Below are positions 1-8,392 of a stretch of DNA of 64,000 nucleotides, one piece after another. Position numbers and translations under genes: made by a program. This DNA is from Ktedonobacter sp. SOSP1-85 (GTDB lineage: Bacteria > Chloroflexota > Ktedonobacteria > Ktedonobacterales > Ktedonobacteraceae). Location: assembly GCF_016587415.1 (NCBI RefSeq), contig NZ_BNJI01000001.1, forward strand, positions 6,549,501 through 6,613,500, given 5' to 3'. The notes below the pieces were generated by a model. It was given only the letters and a program-made list of their open reading frames with translations, was not told where the DNA came from and searched no databases. Every line of letters begins with the position of its first letter. The first letter of the stretch is position 1.

Positions 1-27
1 TTGTCTCTATCTAATTATCGTATTTAC
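1..27. repeat. Terminal fragment of a MITE, used as group II intron insertion site
   Basis: The last ~24 bases before the intron match, with one difference, the right end of the repeat at 2503-2689 (bases 2666-2689). The rest of this copy lies outside the window. The intron begins directly after the final base of the repeat end, so the terminal ATTTAC (22-27) serves as the intron-binding site. Confidence 0.6.
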
Positions 28-778
28 GTGCGCCCTTTCACGGGTAAAGGAGTTTCTCAAAAGAGATATGCTTGAGTAATGGCATAAGGGTTGAGCGGCA
101 TGCGTAAAGCCTCAGCAAGGCTTTAGGTGTGAAGCCCGCTGACAAAGGAGCTTGTGATCCTAGCCGAAAGGACCCAAGACCGAACCCTGTGACCTATGCC
201 GACGAGAGAAACCTTCGTCCGAAGCGTCGTTAGATAAGACGGGTGAAATGGCTGACACACCCGACCCAAAATGGGATGGCGGCTGTCCGGCTATGTGTAA
301 ATTATGGCTGGAATTGCTCCGAAGTCCGCCCGGCGTATAGGAGGCGAGCTAAGGGTCACTAGAACTTCTTTACTTGGAATGGGGGAACTCTCAAACCGCT
401 TTACTCGACAGAGACGCGAGAATGCTAGCGTGCGGCAGAGAGGGCGGAGGCGGCATAGTAACCGAACGCCACGCTGTAATGGCGAGGACATGGTGAAGGT
501 CCGCCAGGGAAAGATGCTTGACGAGAGGAAGAATGGATGCAGTGAGGAAAGCAGATGACGGTTGGAGTAGTGGCATCATGTTCTCCAGCAGAGTGGGGGA
601 TGCCATGCAACAGGTTGTGCTGTGCTCAAACTGGTGCGCTTCACGGGGGCAACCCAAATCCACCACCTCATACGCAAGGGCCGAATAGGTCATGTCGAGT
701 ACTGGAAAGCGCAGTGCGGGGAAACTCGCCTGCTGCGTTTGGACGGGGGAAAGGACGTAAGTCCCTACCTATCCGTAC
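28..778 (+). mobile_element. Complete ORF-less group II intron
   Basis: The 5' end is GTGCG at 28, the canonical group II start. Domain V is visible at 707-740 as exactly 34 nt: an 8-bp basal stem beginning AAGC, an upper stem GCGGG/CTCGC, and a GAAA loop. A short domain VI hairpin follows (lower stem ACGG 743-746 with CCGT 773-776), and the intron ends in AC at 777-778. The segment GTAAAT at 297-302 is a perfect complement of the 5' exon ATTTAC (22-27), fitting an EBS1-IBS1 pairing. No reverse transcriptase/maturase reading frame is present between domains I and V, so splicing or mobility would need a protein supplied in trans. Domain boundaries other than V and VI were not folded in detail. 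Confidence 0.75.
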
Positions 779-827
779 AGGTTGCTTCCATACCAAGCAG
801 CTGTGGCAGAGGATTATTTGGAAGAAC

Positions 828-998
828 AATCTCGAAGAGTAAGTCATCAGTTATGGGTTGAGGGATCGTCTGAAGATCAAGCTCGTAATGTCTAAAACGC
901 TTCACGTGTTGTCTCTGATAGGGAGAAAGCGCCGCTAACTCGTCTTTGGTGAGGGCATAGTCCTCTTGAGCAAGCACGTTCAACCTGACGTTGTCCAC
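828..998 (-). pseudogene. Tn3-family transposase C-terminal remnant
   Basis: About 57 codons read on the minus strand with the motif LSPYQRQHVKRF followed by YELDL. This resembles the conserved C-terminal region of Tn3-family TnpA (typically LSPY..HI.RFG.Y.LDL). The rest of the roughly 1000-residue transposase is absent, and the frame runs into unrelated sequence near 828, close to the 3' exon of the group II intron. It is a decayed fragment of an older transposon. Family assignment rests on this motif only. Confidence 0.5.
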
Positions 999-1022
999 TT
1001 TTGAAAACAGCCTGCTCTCCTC

Positions 1023-1083
1023 TTGACAACGTTCTTCTTTCTCATTACAATAAGAGTATCATATGCAACCAAAGGTTGCATAT
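1023..1083 (+). promoter_or_regulatory. Sigma-70-type promoter with palindromic operator for the ArsR/SRPBCC operon
   Basis: TTGACA at 1023-1028 and TACAAT at 1046-1051 are separated by 17 bp. A perfect 10-bp inverted repeat, ATATGCAACC (1061-1070) and its complement (1074-1083) around AAA, covers the expected transcription start. ArsR-family repressors commonly bind such dyads, and an ArsR gene is the second gene of the operon, so autoregulation is likely. This leaves an 80-nt leader before the ATG at 1138. Confidence 0.7.
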
Positions 1084-1137
1084 ATGTGCTCTACTATGAA
1101 ATAGTTGGTTACGTGACATGACGTCAGGAGAATTTCG

Positions 1138-1584
1138 ATGACCGAGAAGATTGAGCGAGAAATCAGCATTCAGGCACCGATAGCAACCGTATGGGAAGTC
1201 ATCACAAAGCCTGAATACATTCGCCAGTGGTTTGGCAGTCAGGTCGAAATAGACGTGCGACGAGGTGGAAAAGGCAAACTGAGTTGGGGCGAGGACGTTG
1301 AAGCCCCCCTGGAAATTGTCGAGGTAGAGAAGCCGCATCTTTTCTCATTTCTGTGGGTCGCACCCGATGAGGAAACCAAACCAACCCAGCAGCAAACCCT
1401 GGTTGCGTTCAGGCTGACAGAGGATGGTGCGGAGACAAAGGTATGCTTAACAGAAAGTGGTTTCGAGAAACTGGAGATTACGGCAGAACAGAAGGCCACT
1501 CTGATTGCCAACCATACCCCTGGCTGGGAGGACTTTCTGTCCAAGTTGCAGCGTTGTGCCCAGAATATCCCAACAAAGGCGTAG
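1138..1584 (+). CDS. SRPBCC (AHSA1-like) domain protein
   Basis: A 148-residue protein that is almost entirely one START/Bet v1-like SRPBCC domain. It opens with the typical pattern of this family (EREISIQAPIATVWEVIT, then an RQWFG motif) and has a C-terminal amphipathic helix with GWEDFL. Proteins of this kind bind hydrophobic ligands or act as Hsp90-activator homologues; no specific ligand can be inferred. It is the first gene of a three-gene operon with an ArsR regulator and a second SRPBCC protein. Its stop codon is 2 nt before the ArsR start. ArsR-SRPBCC pairs are common in soil bacteria, where the regulator usually controls the SRPBCC gene. Confidence 0.8.
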   Translation: MTEKIEREISIQAPIATVWEVITKPEYIRQWFGSQVEIDVRRGGKGKLSWGEDVEAPLEIVEVEKPHLFSFLWVAPDEETKPTQQQTLVAFRLTEDGAETKVCLTESGFEKLEITAEQKATLIANHTPGWEDFLSKLQRCAQNIPTKA

Positions 1585-1586
1585 CT

Positions 1587-1952
1587 ATGTCATCACCTGC
1601 CCCTTTTAATGAAGAGCTCTGGTTTGCCATTGCTGAACCGAGCCGACGGAAGCTCATCGAGGTTTTGCTTCTCAAAGGTGAAGCGACTGCAAGCAAGCTG
1701 GCGGATGAAGTGCCGTTTAGCCGCCAAGCAGTGAGTAAACACATCGCTGTTCTGAAAAGGGCAGGTCTCGTCAAAGAGCGCAAAACGGGCAAAGAGGTAC
1801 GTTTTAGCCTCTCGCCAGAAGGACTCAGTGCTGCAGTCCAGGAACTGTCACGGGCTGCAACGCTCTGGGATGAACGGCTACAAAAGATAAAACACATTGC
1901 TGAAACGCTTCATCGAGAAGGAAAGAGCACAAATGGAGACAAAAACAATTAA
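1587..1952 (+). CDS. ArsR-family transcriptional regulator
   Basis: A 121-residue winged-helix repressor. The helix-turn-helix spans roughly residues 15-75, with EPSRRKLIEVLL, SRQAVSKHIAVLKRAGLV as recognition region, and the wing KTGKEVRFSLSPEGL. No metal-binding cysteine pair is visible, so it probably belongs to the non-metal ArsR group that accompanies SRPBCC genes. I chose the ATG at 1587 because it follows the stop of the upstream gene by 2 nt and begins the conserved domain; a longer upstream frame is out of register with family length. The next gene overlaps its 3' end by 20 nt, indicating translational coupling. The palindrome at 1061-1083 is its likely operator. Confidence 0.85.
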   Translation: MSSPAPFNEELWFAIAEPSRRKLIEVLLLKGEATASKLADEVPFSRQAVSKHIAVLKRAGLVKERKTGKEVRFSLSPEGLSAAVQELSRAATLWDERLQKIKHIAETLHREGKSTNGDKNN

Positions 1953-2367
1953 AAAAGAACAATTTATTAAAGCGACACCAGAACGAGTCTTTAAAGCGCT
2001 TACCGAAAAGCAAGAATTAGAACGCTGGTTTGTGCAAGAAGCTGACATTGAATTGAAACCCGGCGGAACAATTCGTACAAATTGGGCGCCTGGTATGGGA
2101 GAACATGGAAAAGTAAAAGAAGTGGAGCCGTCTCAGTTGTTCAGTTTTACTTGGGAAGGAGCATTTTCTCCTACCCCGACAACCCTTACCTTTGAATTAA
2201 GGGCAGAAAAAGATGGTACGCTGTTAACATTTACCCATAGCGGTATTGGTGAGGGAGAAGGATGGGAGGCTTATGCCACTATCGGCAAAGCGTGGGATGC
2301 TCATCTTAAAGATTTAACGTCTTGGATTGAAACAGGGACATGCCCACCACCAGGACCAAGAGGATAA
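1933..2367 (+). CDS. SRPBCC (AHSA1-like) domain protein
   Basis: A 144-residue SRPBCC protein beginning METKTIKKEQFIKATPERVF, with the family signature ELERWFVQEADIEL and a C-terminal helix GWEAYATIGKAWDAHL. It is a paralogue of the first gene of this operon but diverged, suggesting a different ligand. It starts inside the ArsR gene (20-nt overlap), so translation is probably coupled. A hairpin at 2388-2428 follows the stop codon and likely ends the transcript. Nothing in the sequence identifies a substrate. Confidence 0.8.
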   Translation: METKTIKKEQFIKATPERVFKALTEKQELERWFVQEADIELKPGGTIRTNWAPGMGEHGKVKEVEPSQLFSFTWEGAFSPTPTTLTFELRAEKDGTLLTFTHSGIGEGEGWEAYATIGKAWDAHLKDLTSWIETGTCPPPGPRG

Positions 2368-2387
2368 GACAAGGAACAGTAATCGCC

Positions 2388-2428
2388 AAAATGGTTAGGA
2401 TAGTCATTTATACTATTCTAACCATTTT
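2388..2428 (+). terminator. Hairpin at the end of the ArsR/SRPBCC operon
   Basis: A 17-bp inverted repeat with one mismatch, AAAATGGTTAGGATAGT and its complement around a 7-nt loop, lies 20 nt after the stop at 2367. The arms begin with A and end with TTTT, so either strand could give a U-rich tail. A bidirectional terminator is plausible. Confidence 0.6.
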
Positions 2429-2502
2429 ACTATTTAAGGAGCACTATACAAAATTTGATAAGTTTTCAGGTAGATACTCTCATTTTTATTGTCAAGGAAG
2501 GT

Positions 2503-2689
2503 GTAAATATTGAAATTCCATGAGGTAATTTCGACAATTATCTGAGGTAAAGCAAGGAACTCTTCGGCCGCGCCAATGTAGCTTTACTGACCTCCAAAGG
2601 GCTTTGAGCAGCGATGGCAGAAAAAGACGAAGGCGGTATTACCGCAGATAATTGTACGATTTTTGCCTCTATCTAATTATCGTATTTAC
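2503..2689. repeat. 187-bp MITE with imperfect terminal inverted repeats
   Basis: The ends GTAAATATTG... (2503) and ...CGTATTTAC (2689) form ~48-bp imperfect inverted repeats, both containing an ACAATTATCTG core. There is no coding capacity. It is the same family as 17796-17985 (190 bp) and the truncated copy at 1-27. Confidence 0.6.
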
Positions 2690-2933
2690 AGTTAAAGCAT
2701 TCTCGGCTAATGTATACCTCATTTTTGCACTTTGGGAATGTTTCTTGATTCAGCCAGCAAGCGGTCAGAGATCACCAAACCTGACGGAGTCCCATTTTAT
2801 GGTCTTTTTGACAGTCATCTCCGCAATAGGCAGTTGTGCTCAACCACCGAATAGTGGAGCTCTCTCTACCAAAAAACTTAGCGTCCGTCTTACAAAAATT
2901 ACCTTAAACAAAATATATATGTAATATTAACAC

Positions 2934-3053
2934 ATTGGGGTTTAGATAAAATTCGTATGGAGCCAGGCCAGAAGCGGCTTGGCCTATTTTATGACAAGGT
3001 GGTATAAAACGGCTCTACAAGCCAATTCTTACCGATTTTATCTAAACTCCAAT
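2934..3053. repeat. 120-bp MITE with TTTAGATAAAAT termini
   Basis: The left end ATTGGGGTTTAGATAAAAT (2934-2952) is inverted at the right end (ends ATCTAAACTCCAAT, 3053) with one mismatch in the first 19 bases. There is no reading frame inside. It lies just upstream of the oxidoreductase gene and may carry or displace that gene's promoter. Confidence 0.6.
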
Positions 3054-3094
3054 ACTATAAACACACATGTAAAAGAAAAGGAGCATGAGATAAA

Positions 3095-4042
3095 ATGAAA
3101 GCGATCCATATTCATGGCCGTGGTGGTCCAGAAACACTCGTGTACGAGGAAGCCCCAAAACCACATCCCGCACAGGGAGAAGTACTGGTCCGCGTCTATG
3201 CGGCAGGAGTTATGGCACCAGAGTTAACCTGGGAGCCAACCTATCAAACAAACGCAGGGCAAAAACGCGCTCTCCCTGTTCCCGGACATGACATGTCTGG
3301 TGTGGTAGAAGAAGTTGGTCCTGGCGTCACTGATATCAACGTCGGATCTGAGGTCTATGCCCTTACGGCCTTTGAGCGGGATGGCTCAGCGGCGGAATAT
3401 ATAATTGCTCTCCCCAGCGAACTTGCCCCCAAGCCGCGCTCCCTCGACCATAGACAGGCTGCATCCGTGCCGTTGGCAGCCCTGACCGCGTGGCAGGCTT
3501 TCTTTGATCACGCCAAACTGTCTGCGGGGCAAACTGTCCTGATTCATGGTGCGGCGGGAGGCGTTGGAGTCTTTGCTGTGCAGTTGGCCCACTGGGCCGG
3601 GGCACATGTTATTGCAACCGCATCTCCACGCAATCACGACTTCTTGCGCGAACTGGGTGCAGACGAGATCATTGACTACACCAACGCACGCTTTGAGGAC
3701 GTCGTCCATGACGCTGATATTGTCTTGGATACGATTGGTGGAGATACGCAGGAGCGCTCCTGGTCAGTGCTCAAGAAGGGTGGTGTGCTTGTCGCGATTG
3801 CCACACCTCCTTCGACTGAGCAGGCACAGGCGTATGGTGTCCATTGCGTCTGGTTTATTGTTGAGCCCAGCCGCGAACAACTGATCCGGATTGGCAAATT
3901 GATCGATGCTGGGCAGATGAAGCCTATCATTGACACGGTGTTCCCTCTGGCCCAGGCCCGTGAAGCATACGAGCAGGGAACAAAGGGACATACAAGAGGC
4001 AAGATTGTGTTGCGCGTTCATGATGAAGTGGAGGAGGAATAG
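3095..4042 (+). CDS. NADP-dependent zinc-independent alcohol dehydrogenase/quinone oxidoreductase (MDR family)
   Basis: A 315-residue medium-chain dehydrogenase/reductase. The N-terminal GroES-like half carries the PGHDMSGVVEEVGPGV motif (about residues 64-77). The Rossmann half carries the nucleotide-binding signature HGAAGGVGVFAVQLA (about 150-164), then ELGADEIIDY. Catalytic-zinc cysteines are absent, as in quinone oxidoreductases. Length matches the family. An AAGGAG ribosome-binding site precedes the ATG at 3095. It is followed after 5 nt by an NmrA-type NAD(P)-binding gene, so the two probably formed an operon for reductive handling of small electrophiles or quinones. The substrate cannot be read from the sequence. 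Confidence 0.85.
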   Translation: MKAIHIHGRGGPETLVYEEAPKPHPAQGEVLVRVYAAGVMAPELTWEPTYQTNAGQKRALPVPGHDMSGVVEEVGPGVTDINVGSEVYALTAFERDGSAAEYIIALPSELAPKPRSLDHRQAASVPLAALTAWQAFFDHAKLSAGQTVLIHGAAGGVGVFAVQLAHWAGAHVIATASPRNHDFLRELGADEIIDYTNARFEDVVHDADIVLDTIGGDTQERSWSVLKKGGVLVAIATPPSTEQAQAYGVHCVWFIVEPSREQLIRIGKLIDAGQMKPIIDTVFPLAQAREAYEQGTKGHTRGKIVLRVHDEVEEE

Positions 4043-4047
4043 GAGCG

Positions 4048-4446
4048 ATGATTCTTGTGACAGGTGCGACAAGTGCTGTTGGGAAGGCCGTCATCAAAGA
4101 GCTTCTGGCAAGGCAGGTTTCAGTACGTGCCTTCGTGCGTAAACCGGTTGATGCCGCGGAACTCCAGGCTCAGGGGGTGGAAGCTTTTTTAGGTGATATG
4201 ACGAAGCAAGCAAGCGTTGCGCAGGCGCTGCAGGGAATCGAGAGCGTTTATCTCATTACGCCGGTCGAAGAGCATCTCTTAGAAACCGAGGGGCTATGGG
4301 CGCAGGAAAGTAAAAAAGCCGGTATACGTCACCTCGTCAAACAATCTGAAATAGGGGCGGACCCTCAATCGTTCAGTCCATTACTCTGCGATCATGGGAA
4401 AGCTGAGGACGCAATTCGTTCCTCAGGGGTACCGTACACTATTCTA
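4048..4446 (+). pseudogene. NmrA-like NAD(P)-binding protein, 3'-truncated by a MITE
   Basis: The frame encodes a typical atypical-SDR N-terminus (MILVTGATSAVGKAVIKELL, Rossmann glycine motif GATSAVG) and continues through GVPYTIL, about residue 133. Homologues normally continue for another 130-150 residues with a substrate-binding region. Here the frame enters the 161-bp MITE at 4447 and stops at 4548, adding 33 or so unrelated residues. The 3' half is not adjacent to the other MITE copy either (see the inversion finding). A functional protein is unlikely. Confidence 0.75.
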
Positions 4447-4607
4447 GGTAGTGTTGCAAAAAATTTAAAACTCAGCAAATTGAAGTACACACGAACATAT
4501 CTCGCTGGGAAAAGATGCAGAACATGCACTTTTTCTCCGTGGAAATAATTCTTGTGCCGTAAGTACCCGATCCATTTTCTCAGCTCAAAATTTTTTGCAA
4601 CACTACC
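4447..4607. repeat. 161-bp MITE, copy A
   Basis: It is bounded by GGTAGTGTTGCAAAAAATTT and its inverted complement. Copy B (10647-10807) has the same length and reads as its reverse complement base for base as far as I compared. The element has no transposase. It ends the NmrA-type frame on its left and a minus-strand gene on its right. Confidence 0.85.
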
Positions 4608-5400
4608 GCTGGTTCGGCAGAAAACCAACCTCGGCGAGGCTACGAACGTTCGGGAAATCGCGAACGAGGCACGGTATAGCTTCCCACCCTGCCTGCATAA
4701 AGGCAAGGGAGCGATGGACGCCGTTCAAAATGAGGAGGCGTGAACCGATCTTCGCAACATGCAGGTAGTTGGGCTTCAACTCAACCTCGACATGGGTAGT
4801 CACCGCAAATCTACGTGAATCGATGCGCTGGGCCTTGAGGGGGAGAAGAGGAGAAAAGGTAAATGCGAGGTCACGGAAAAGTGGTGTCCGGAAGGCCAGG
4901 GAAGGTGAACCAGCAACATTGCTCATACTTGGCTCAGCCAGTTCCGACGTTCCCTCGTCACAAGCAAAGTCAAGTGCCTGCTGAAACTGACCTGGTGCTG
5001 GGACAATGGGTTGAAGCGTCTGGAGATAATCCAGGTTAACATACCATTGTGGGGTAATAAGCTGGCGGACCGGAGCAAGGCAGAACCGATACTCTGAAAA
5101 GTACTGCGTATAGGTACGTCCTCGCCGCAGTTCCATCTCTCGCTTTTCCAGGGACTTTGGCAGAAAGGTGATAGACGTACTGGACAAAGCATGAGACGAT
5201 TGAGAAAAATGCTCCTGACTCGTCAGCCATAACTTACGGAGTTCCTCGATGGGGCGTGTCTCGACAATATTCTCTTGATGAAGAAGCTGATAAAAGTGAA
5301 TTTCTGGTAGGACCCCAATCAGCCCCGCAATAGTGTAGGTGTCGGTTAGATGGGCACTATCTGTAGACGGCTTGTCTACAACAGTTAAAGTGGCTTCCAT
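4608..5400 (-). pseudogene. 5' part of a split gene: hypothetical protein with ParB-like HR motif
   Basis: It starts at the ATG at 5400 and runs to the MITE at 4608, about 263 residues. The function is not recognised. Near the C-terminal end of this part is NGVHRSLAFMQAGWEAIPCL, which resembles the DGHHRxxAxxxxGxxxIP motif of ParB/sulfiredoxin-like domains. The remaining ~50 codons are found 6 kb away at 10808-10985 beside MITE copy B and join in frame after removing one copy of the 8-bp duplication GAACCAGC. The intact ancestor would be about 316 residues. A product made from this part alone would lack its C-terminus. Confidence 0.75.
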
Positions 5401-5909
5401 GCGTGGACAAAAATCTCCATATTCTTATTCAATGGTGTTGTACAGCACCGTCAGTTCCCTCCATTGGGTCTTGGATACGCCAAGAAACGCTGTGCTTTAC
5501 TGTGATGTAGTATACTACCGTCCTGTTGTCCTGTCAAGCTTTTAACAAAACATATTGTGTCTCTGCACAAGATATCACAAGCCCACATCTTTGCATTCTT
5601 TGAGAGGATACGGAAAGCGGAAATATCTCTTTTTGTAGATGCTATTGCGGCATTGCCCGGAGCGCTGGCTACACCTGCTGCTCTTGCGCCAGGTGATACG
5701 CCTGCAAGCGACCTCAACGCGGACACGGGCAGACGCAGCTTCGCTGCTCCGCCCGCCCGCGTTGGTCCGCGCAGTCTATCACCTGGCGCAAGAGTCTCCG
5801 CTACGCTCCGATCCTTCGGACAGCAGGTGCTTGACGCCAGCACTCCGGAGGGCGGCAGTGTCGCAAGCCCGGCATGCCTCCGGCGGGACCTCACGCCCCA
5901 CAAGCTCCT
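5401..5909. other. Intergenic region with an 18-bp perfect inverted repeat
   Basis: No convincing gene; overlapping frames on both strands are compositional. CTCTTGCGCCAGGTGATA (5681-5698) recurs inverted at 5777-5794, enclosing a GC-rich 78-base segment that is itself partly palindromic. It could form a large cruciform or structured RNA, or be part of an unrecognised repeat. Confidence 0.5.
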
Positions 5910-6215
5910 GGTAATAAGTGTGAAATCAGCACACATTTTGAGGTGAAATTGGCAAAATCAGCGCGAAATCAGCACAAAATGAGGAGGCAATGCGAGTCAG
6001 GAAGCCCTATTGCACCATCAGCGCCCTGGTATGTATGGGCTGGTGATAGTTTTGAACGTAATGCACTCCATACTATTCTCTCAAATGAACAAAAACGACG
6101 CGAAACAATTCGCTTTCAAAGCGCCTTCTCCAGGTTCTGGATGGTCAATTTCGACTTTTCGCGCTGATTTTGCCAATTTCACCTCAAAAATTTTGCGGTT
6201 TTCGTGCCATTTACC
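5910..6215. repeat. 306-bp inverted-repeat element (short member of the cassette family)
   Basis: The ends GGTAA...TTACC carry ~80-bp terminal inverted repeats, including a perfect 30+ base match around GAGGTGAAATTGGCAAAATC. The same terminal sequence, diverged, bounds the larger element at 7704-8659, so this is a non-coding relative of it. It lies directly upstream of the WD40 gene. Confidence 0.65.
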
Positions 6216-6430
6216 AACTACATCTCGAAAAGTGAACACGATTTTCTACGTTCTTCCCTCAGCTTTTTTGATACATAAATGATACCGTATTGCTATCTGA
6301 TTCTCCCCAGAGAACGGCTAAACTAGAACAAGAGCTAAACAATACAGCATGGTGTTCTCAATCCAGTCCCGCACAAGAACTGGCACAACATCAAAAAGTA
6401 GGGAATTACACAGATGAAAGGACCCGATCA

Positions 6431-7558
6431 GTGGACTTACACTCACACGAAGATGGGAACAAAGCAGCAGAACAGAGAGCCGGGAGAGGACATATTTCCC
6501 GGCGGAGCGCCTTGATAAAGCTGGGATTGACAGGCCTGGCCCTGACTGGAGGAGGGGTAGTCTGGACCTCATGCAGTGACCCAACTGCCTCAGACTCTGA
6601 TGTCCCGGTTATCAATGCCTCGGTTTCCAACAAGAATGGCACGACCGTCTTCGTGGTCTATCGGGGACATACGAGTTCTGTCAATGGGGTAGCATGGTCC
6701 CCGAATGGCAAGCGGATCGTCTCTGGCAGTAGCGACGGTACCGCCCAGACCTGGGACGCGATCACGGGTAAAAACATTGTGATCTCTCAGGCCAAAGCTA
6801 AGCTTTCACCTTATGTAGATTCGGTTGCCTGGTCACCCGATGGATCTCGTATTGCATTCGGAGACGGGGAAACAGTGCAAATTGTGAATGCGGCCACTGC
6901 ACATCATACATTTACGTATGCCCCTTCAAGTGACGGATTTGTTTCTTCTCTAGCCTGGTCGCATGATGGGTCTCGTATTGCTTCAGTAGGGAGTGACAAT
7001 AATCAGCAAGTGATACGCGTCTGGAATGCCCGGACAGGGAAAACGTTGCTGACATATCATGGGCATAACAGGGACATCAATGCCCTGGCGTGGTCGCCCG
7101 ATGACAAGTGGATTGTTTCTAGTGACAATAATAAGCAGGTGCAGATATGGAATGCGGCGAGTGGAAACAAACATCTGATTCATACAGGTTATGGTGAGCA
7201 TGATATTGTCAAAAGCGTTGCCTGGTCGCCCGATGGAAAGCAGATTGTTTCAGGAAGCGATAATTACACAGCTCGTGTCTGGGATGTGGCTACAGGCCAG
7301 ACGCATCTTACTTACAGCAAGCATTCCAGCGGAGTATGGGGTGTAGCCTGGTCACCCGATGGCAAACGGATTGCCTCAGCAGGTGCGTATCCCGATTCAA
7401 CTGTTCAGCTTTGGGATGCAAAGACCGGAGGCAACGTCTTTGTCTACCGTGGCCATTCTCCAGATGATGCGGTGTTATGTGTCGCGTGGTCACCCAATGG
7501 GAAGATGATCGCATCAGGAAGTCTGGATCATACAGTTCAGGTCTGGCAGGCGAAGTGA
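6431..7558 (+). CDS. WD40-repeat lipoprotein with Tat-type signal
   Basis: About 375 residues. An N-terminal twin-arginine signal (SRRSALIKLG, hydrophobic stretch, then a Cys in VVWTSC) suggests export and lipid anchoring. The rest is a run of WD40 blades with repeated VAWSPDGKRI..GS.D..V..W motifs, enough for one beta-propeller of about seven blades. I prefer the GTG at 6431, which follows GAAAGGA by 8 nt; a TTG at 6290 opens the same frame but has no ribosome-binding site. Such proteins act as extracytoplasmic protein-binding scaffolds; no partner is evident. It lies inside the segment thought to be inverted. Confidence 0.8.
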   Translation: MDLHSHEDGNKAAEQRAGRGHISRRSALIKLGLTGLALTGGGVVWTSCSDPTASDSDVPVINASVSNKNGTTVFVVYRGHTSSVNGVAWSPNGKRIVSGSSDGTAQTWDAITGKNIVISQAKAKLSPYVDSVAWSPDGSRIAFGDGETVQIVNAATAHHTFTYAPSSDGFVSSLAWSHDGSRIASVGSDNNQQVIRVWNARTGKTLLTYHGHNRDINALAWSPDDKWIVSSDNNKQVQIWNAASGNKHLIHTGYGEHDIVKSVAWSPDGKQIVSGSDNYTARVWDVATGQTHLTYSKHSSGVWGVAWSPDGKRIASAGAYPDSTVQLWDAKTGGNVFVYRGHSPDDAVLCVAWSPNGKMIASGSLDHTVQVWQAK

Positions 7559-7863
7559 GCCGAAGCGGAACCACCAGAGGTGGGGCACACAGAAATAGTT
7601 TGATCTATAATGGGGTCCCGACATAATTTCCCCGATAGATTCCGCTAAGGGCGAGCAAGTCGTAAAGAAGTCCTGATGTTTTCCGCTAAGCTTGCCAGGG
7701 TTTTAGTAAATAAGGTGAAATCCGCAACAATTTTGAGGCGAACGTGAAATAATCAGCGCGAATTGTAGGAATTTAACATGTAGCATCTAGAGAAGCCGCT
7801 TCTCATCTGAGGTGCCAGCAGAAATTTCTGTAAATAACGTGAGGCTCGTGGAGCAATCATTCA

Positions 7864-7910
7864 AAGAGAAGCGTCCCCGGCATTCACAGAATGCCGGGGA
7901 CGCTTCTCTT
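7864..7910. terminator. Perfect 21-bp hairpin downstream of the receiver gene
   Basis: AAGAGAAGCGTCCCCGGCATT and its exact complement surround the 5-nt loop CACAG. It lies 80 nt beyond the 3' end of the minus-strand receiver gene, within the inverted-repeat element. It is one of a series of long perfect hairpins at gene ends in this window. Confidence 0.6.
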
Positions 7911-7990
7911 GTCAAATCACTCTTGCGCATATACCTACATCACTGTAGCAAAAATCAAGCGTGGAAGCAAGGCTCAAAGGCAGCTGGCAC

Positions 7991-8392
7991 TTACGCGAAG
8001 AGTTCCTGTACCTGACGAAGCAAGCGATCTAACTCAAACGGTTTTTCAACAAAGATGAGATCTTTGCGCTCTCTGGCCCGCTTCGGAAGACTAGCACTCA
8101 TCAGCAGGATAGGCGTCTGCTCAAGGCCTTTGGAGATTCGAAGTGCGTCAACGCATTCCAATCCATCCATGCCGGGCAGAAGATAGTCGAGAAGAATGAC
8201 ATCGGGAACAAGCGTGCGCGTGATTTTGAGGGCGGCAAATCCATCACCAACGAGGATCACCTGACAGGGGAACTCATCTTTGAAGAACTGCACGAGAATC
8301 CCGCCAATATCAGGATCGTCCTCGATGATGAGGATGGTCTTGATAGGTGGAGGGTCCTCCTCCTGGGAGGAGGGAGCATCAGGTGCTTGCAT
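7991..8392 (-). CDS. Stand-alone response regulator receiver protein
   Basis: 133 residues, a single CheY-like receiver domain without output domain. Visible are the acidic pair IIEDDPD (about residues 21-27), the phospho-acceptor Asp in VILLDYLLPGMDG, the switch Ser in LLMSAS, and the conserved Lys-Pro in FVEKPFE. A short acidic, proline-rich N-terminal tail precedes the domain. It likely takes a phosphate from a histidine kinase encoded elsewhere and acts through protein contacts. No kinase gene is adjacent. The gene lies between two long inverted repeats (7704 and 8659) and may have been moved as a passenger. Confidence 0.85.
   Translation of the reverse strand: MQAPDAPSSQEEDPPPIKTILIIEDDPDIGGILVQFFKDEFPCQVILVGDGFAALKITRTLVPDVILLDYLLPGMDGLECVDALRISKGLEQTPILLMSASLPKRARERKDLIFVEKPFELDRLLRQVQELFA

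Noticed and set aside
622..861. Short frame over the 3' part of the group II intron as a maturase remnant
   Set aside because: It overlaps domain V and VI pairing and has no reverse-transcriptase motifs.
5451..5946. Opposing open frames of 129-161 codons
   Set aside because: They cover a GC-rich palindromic region and show no ribosome-binding site or domain; openness is compositional.
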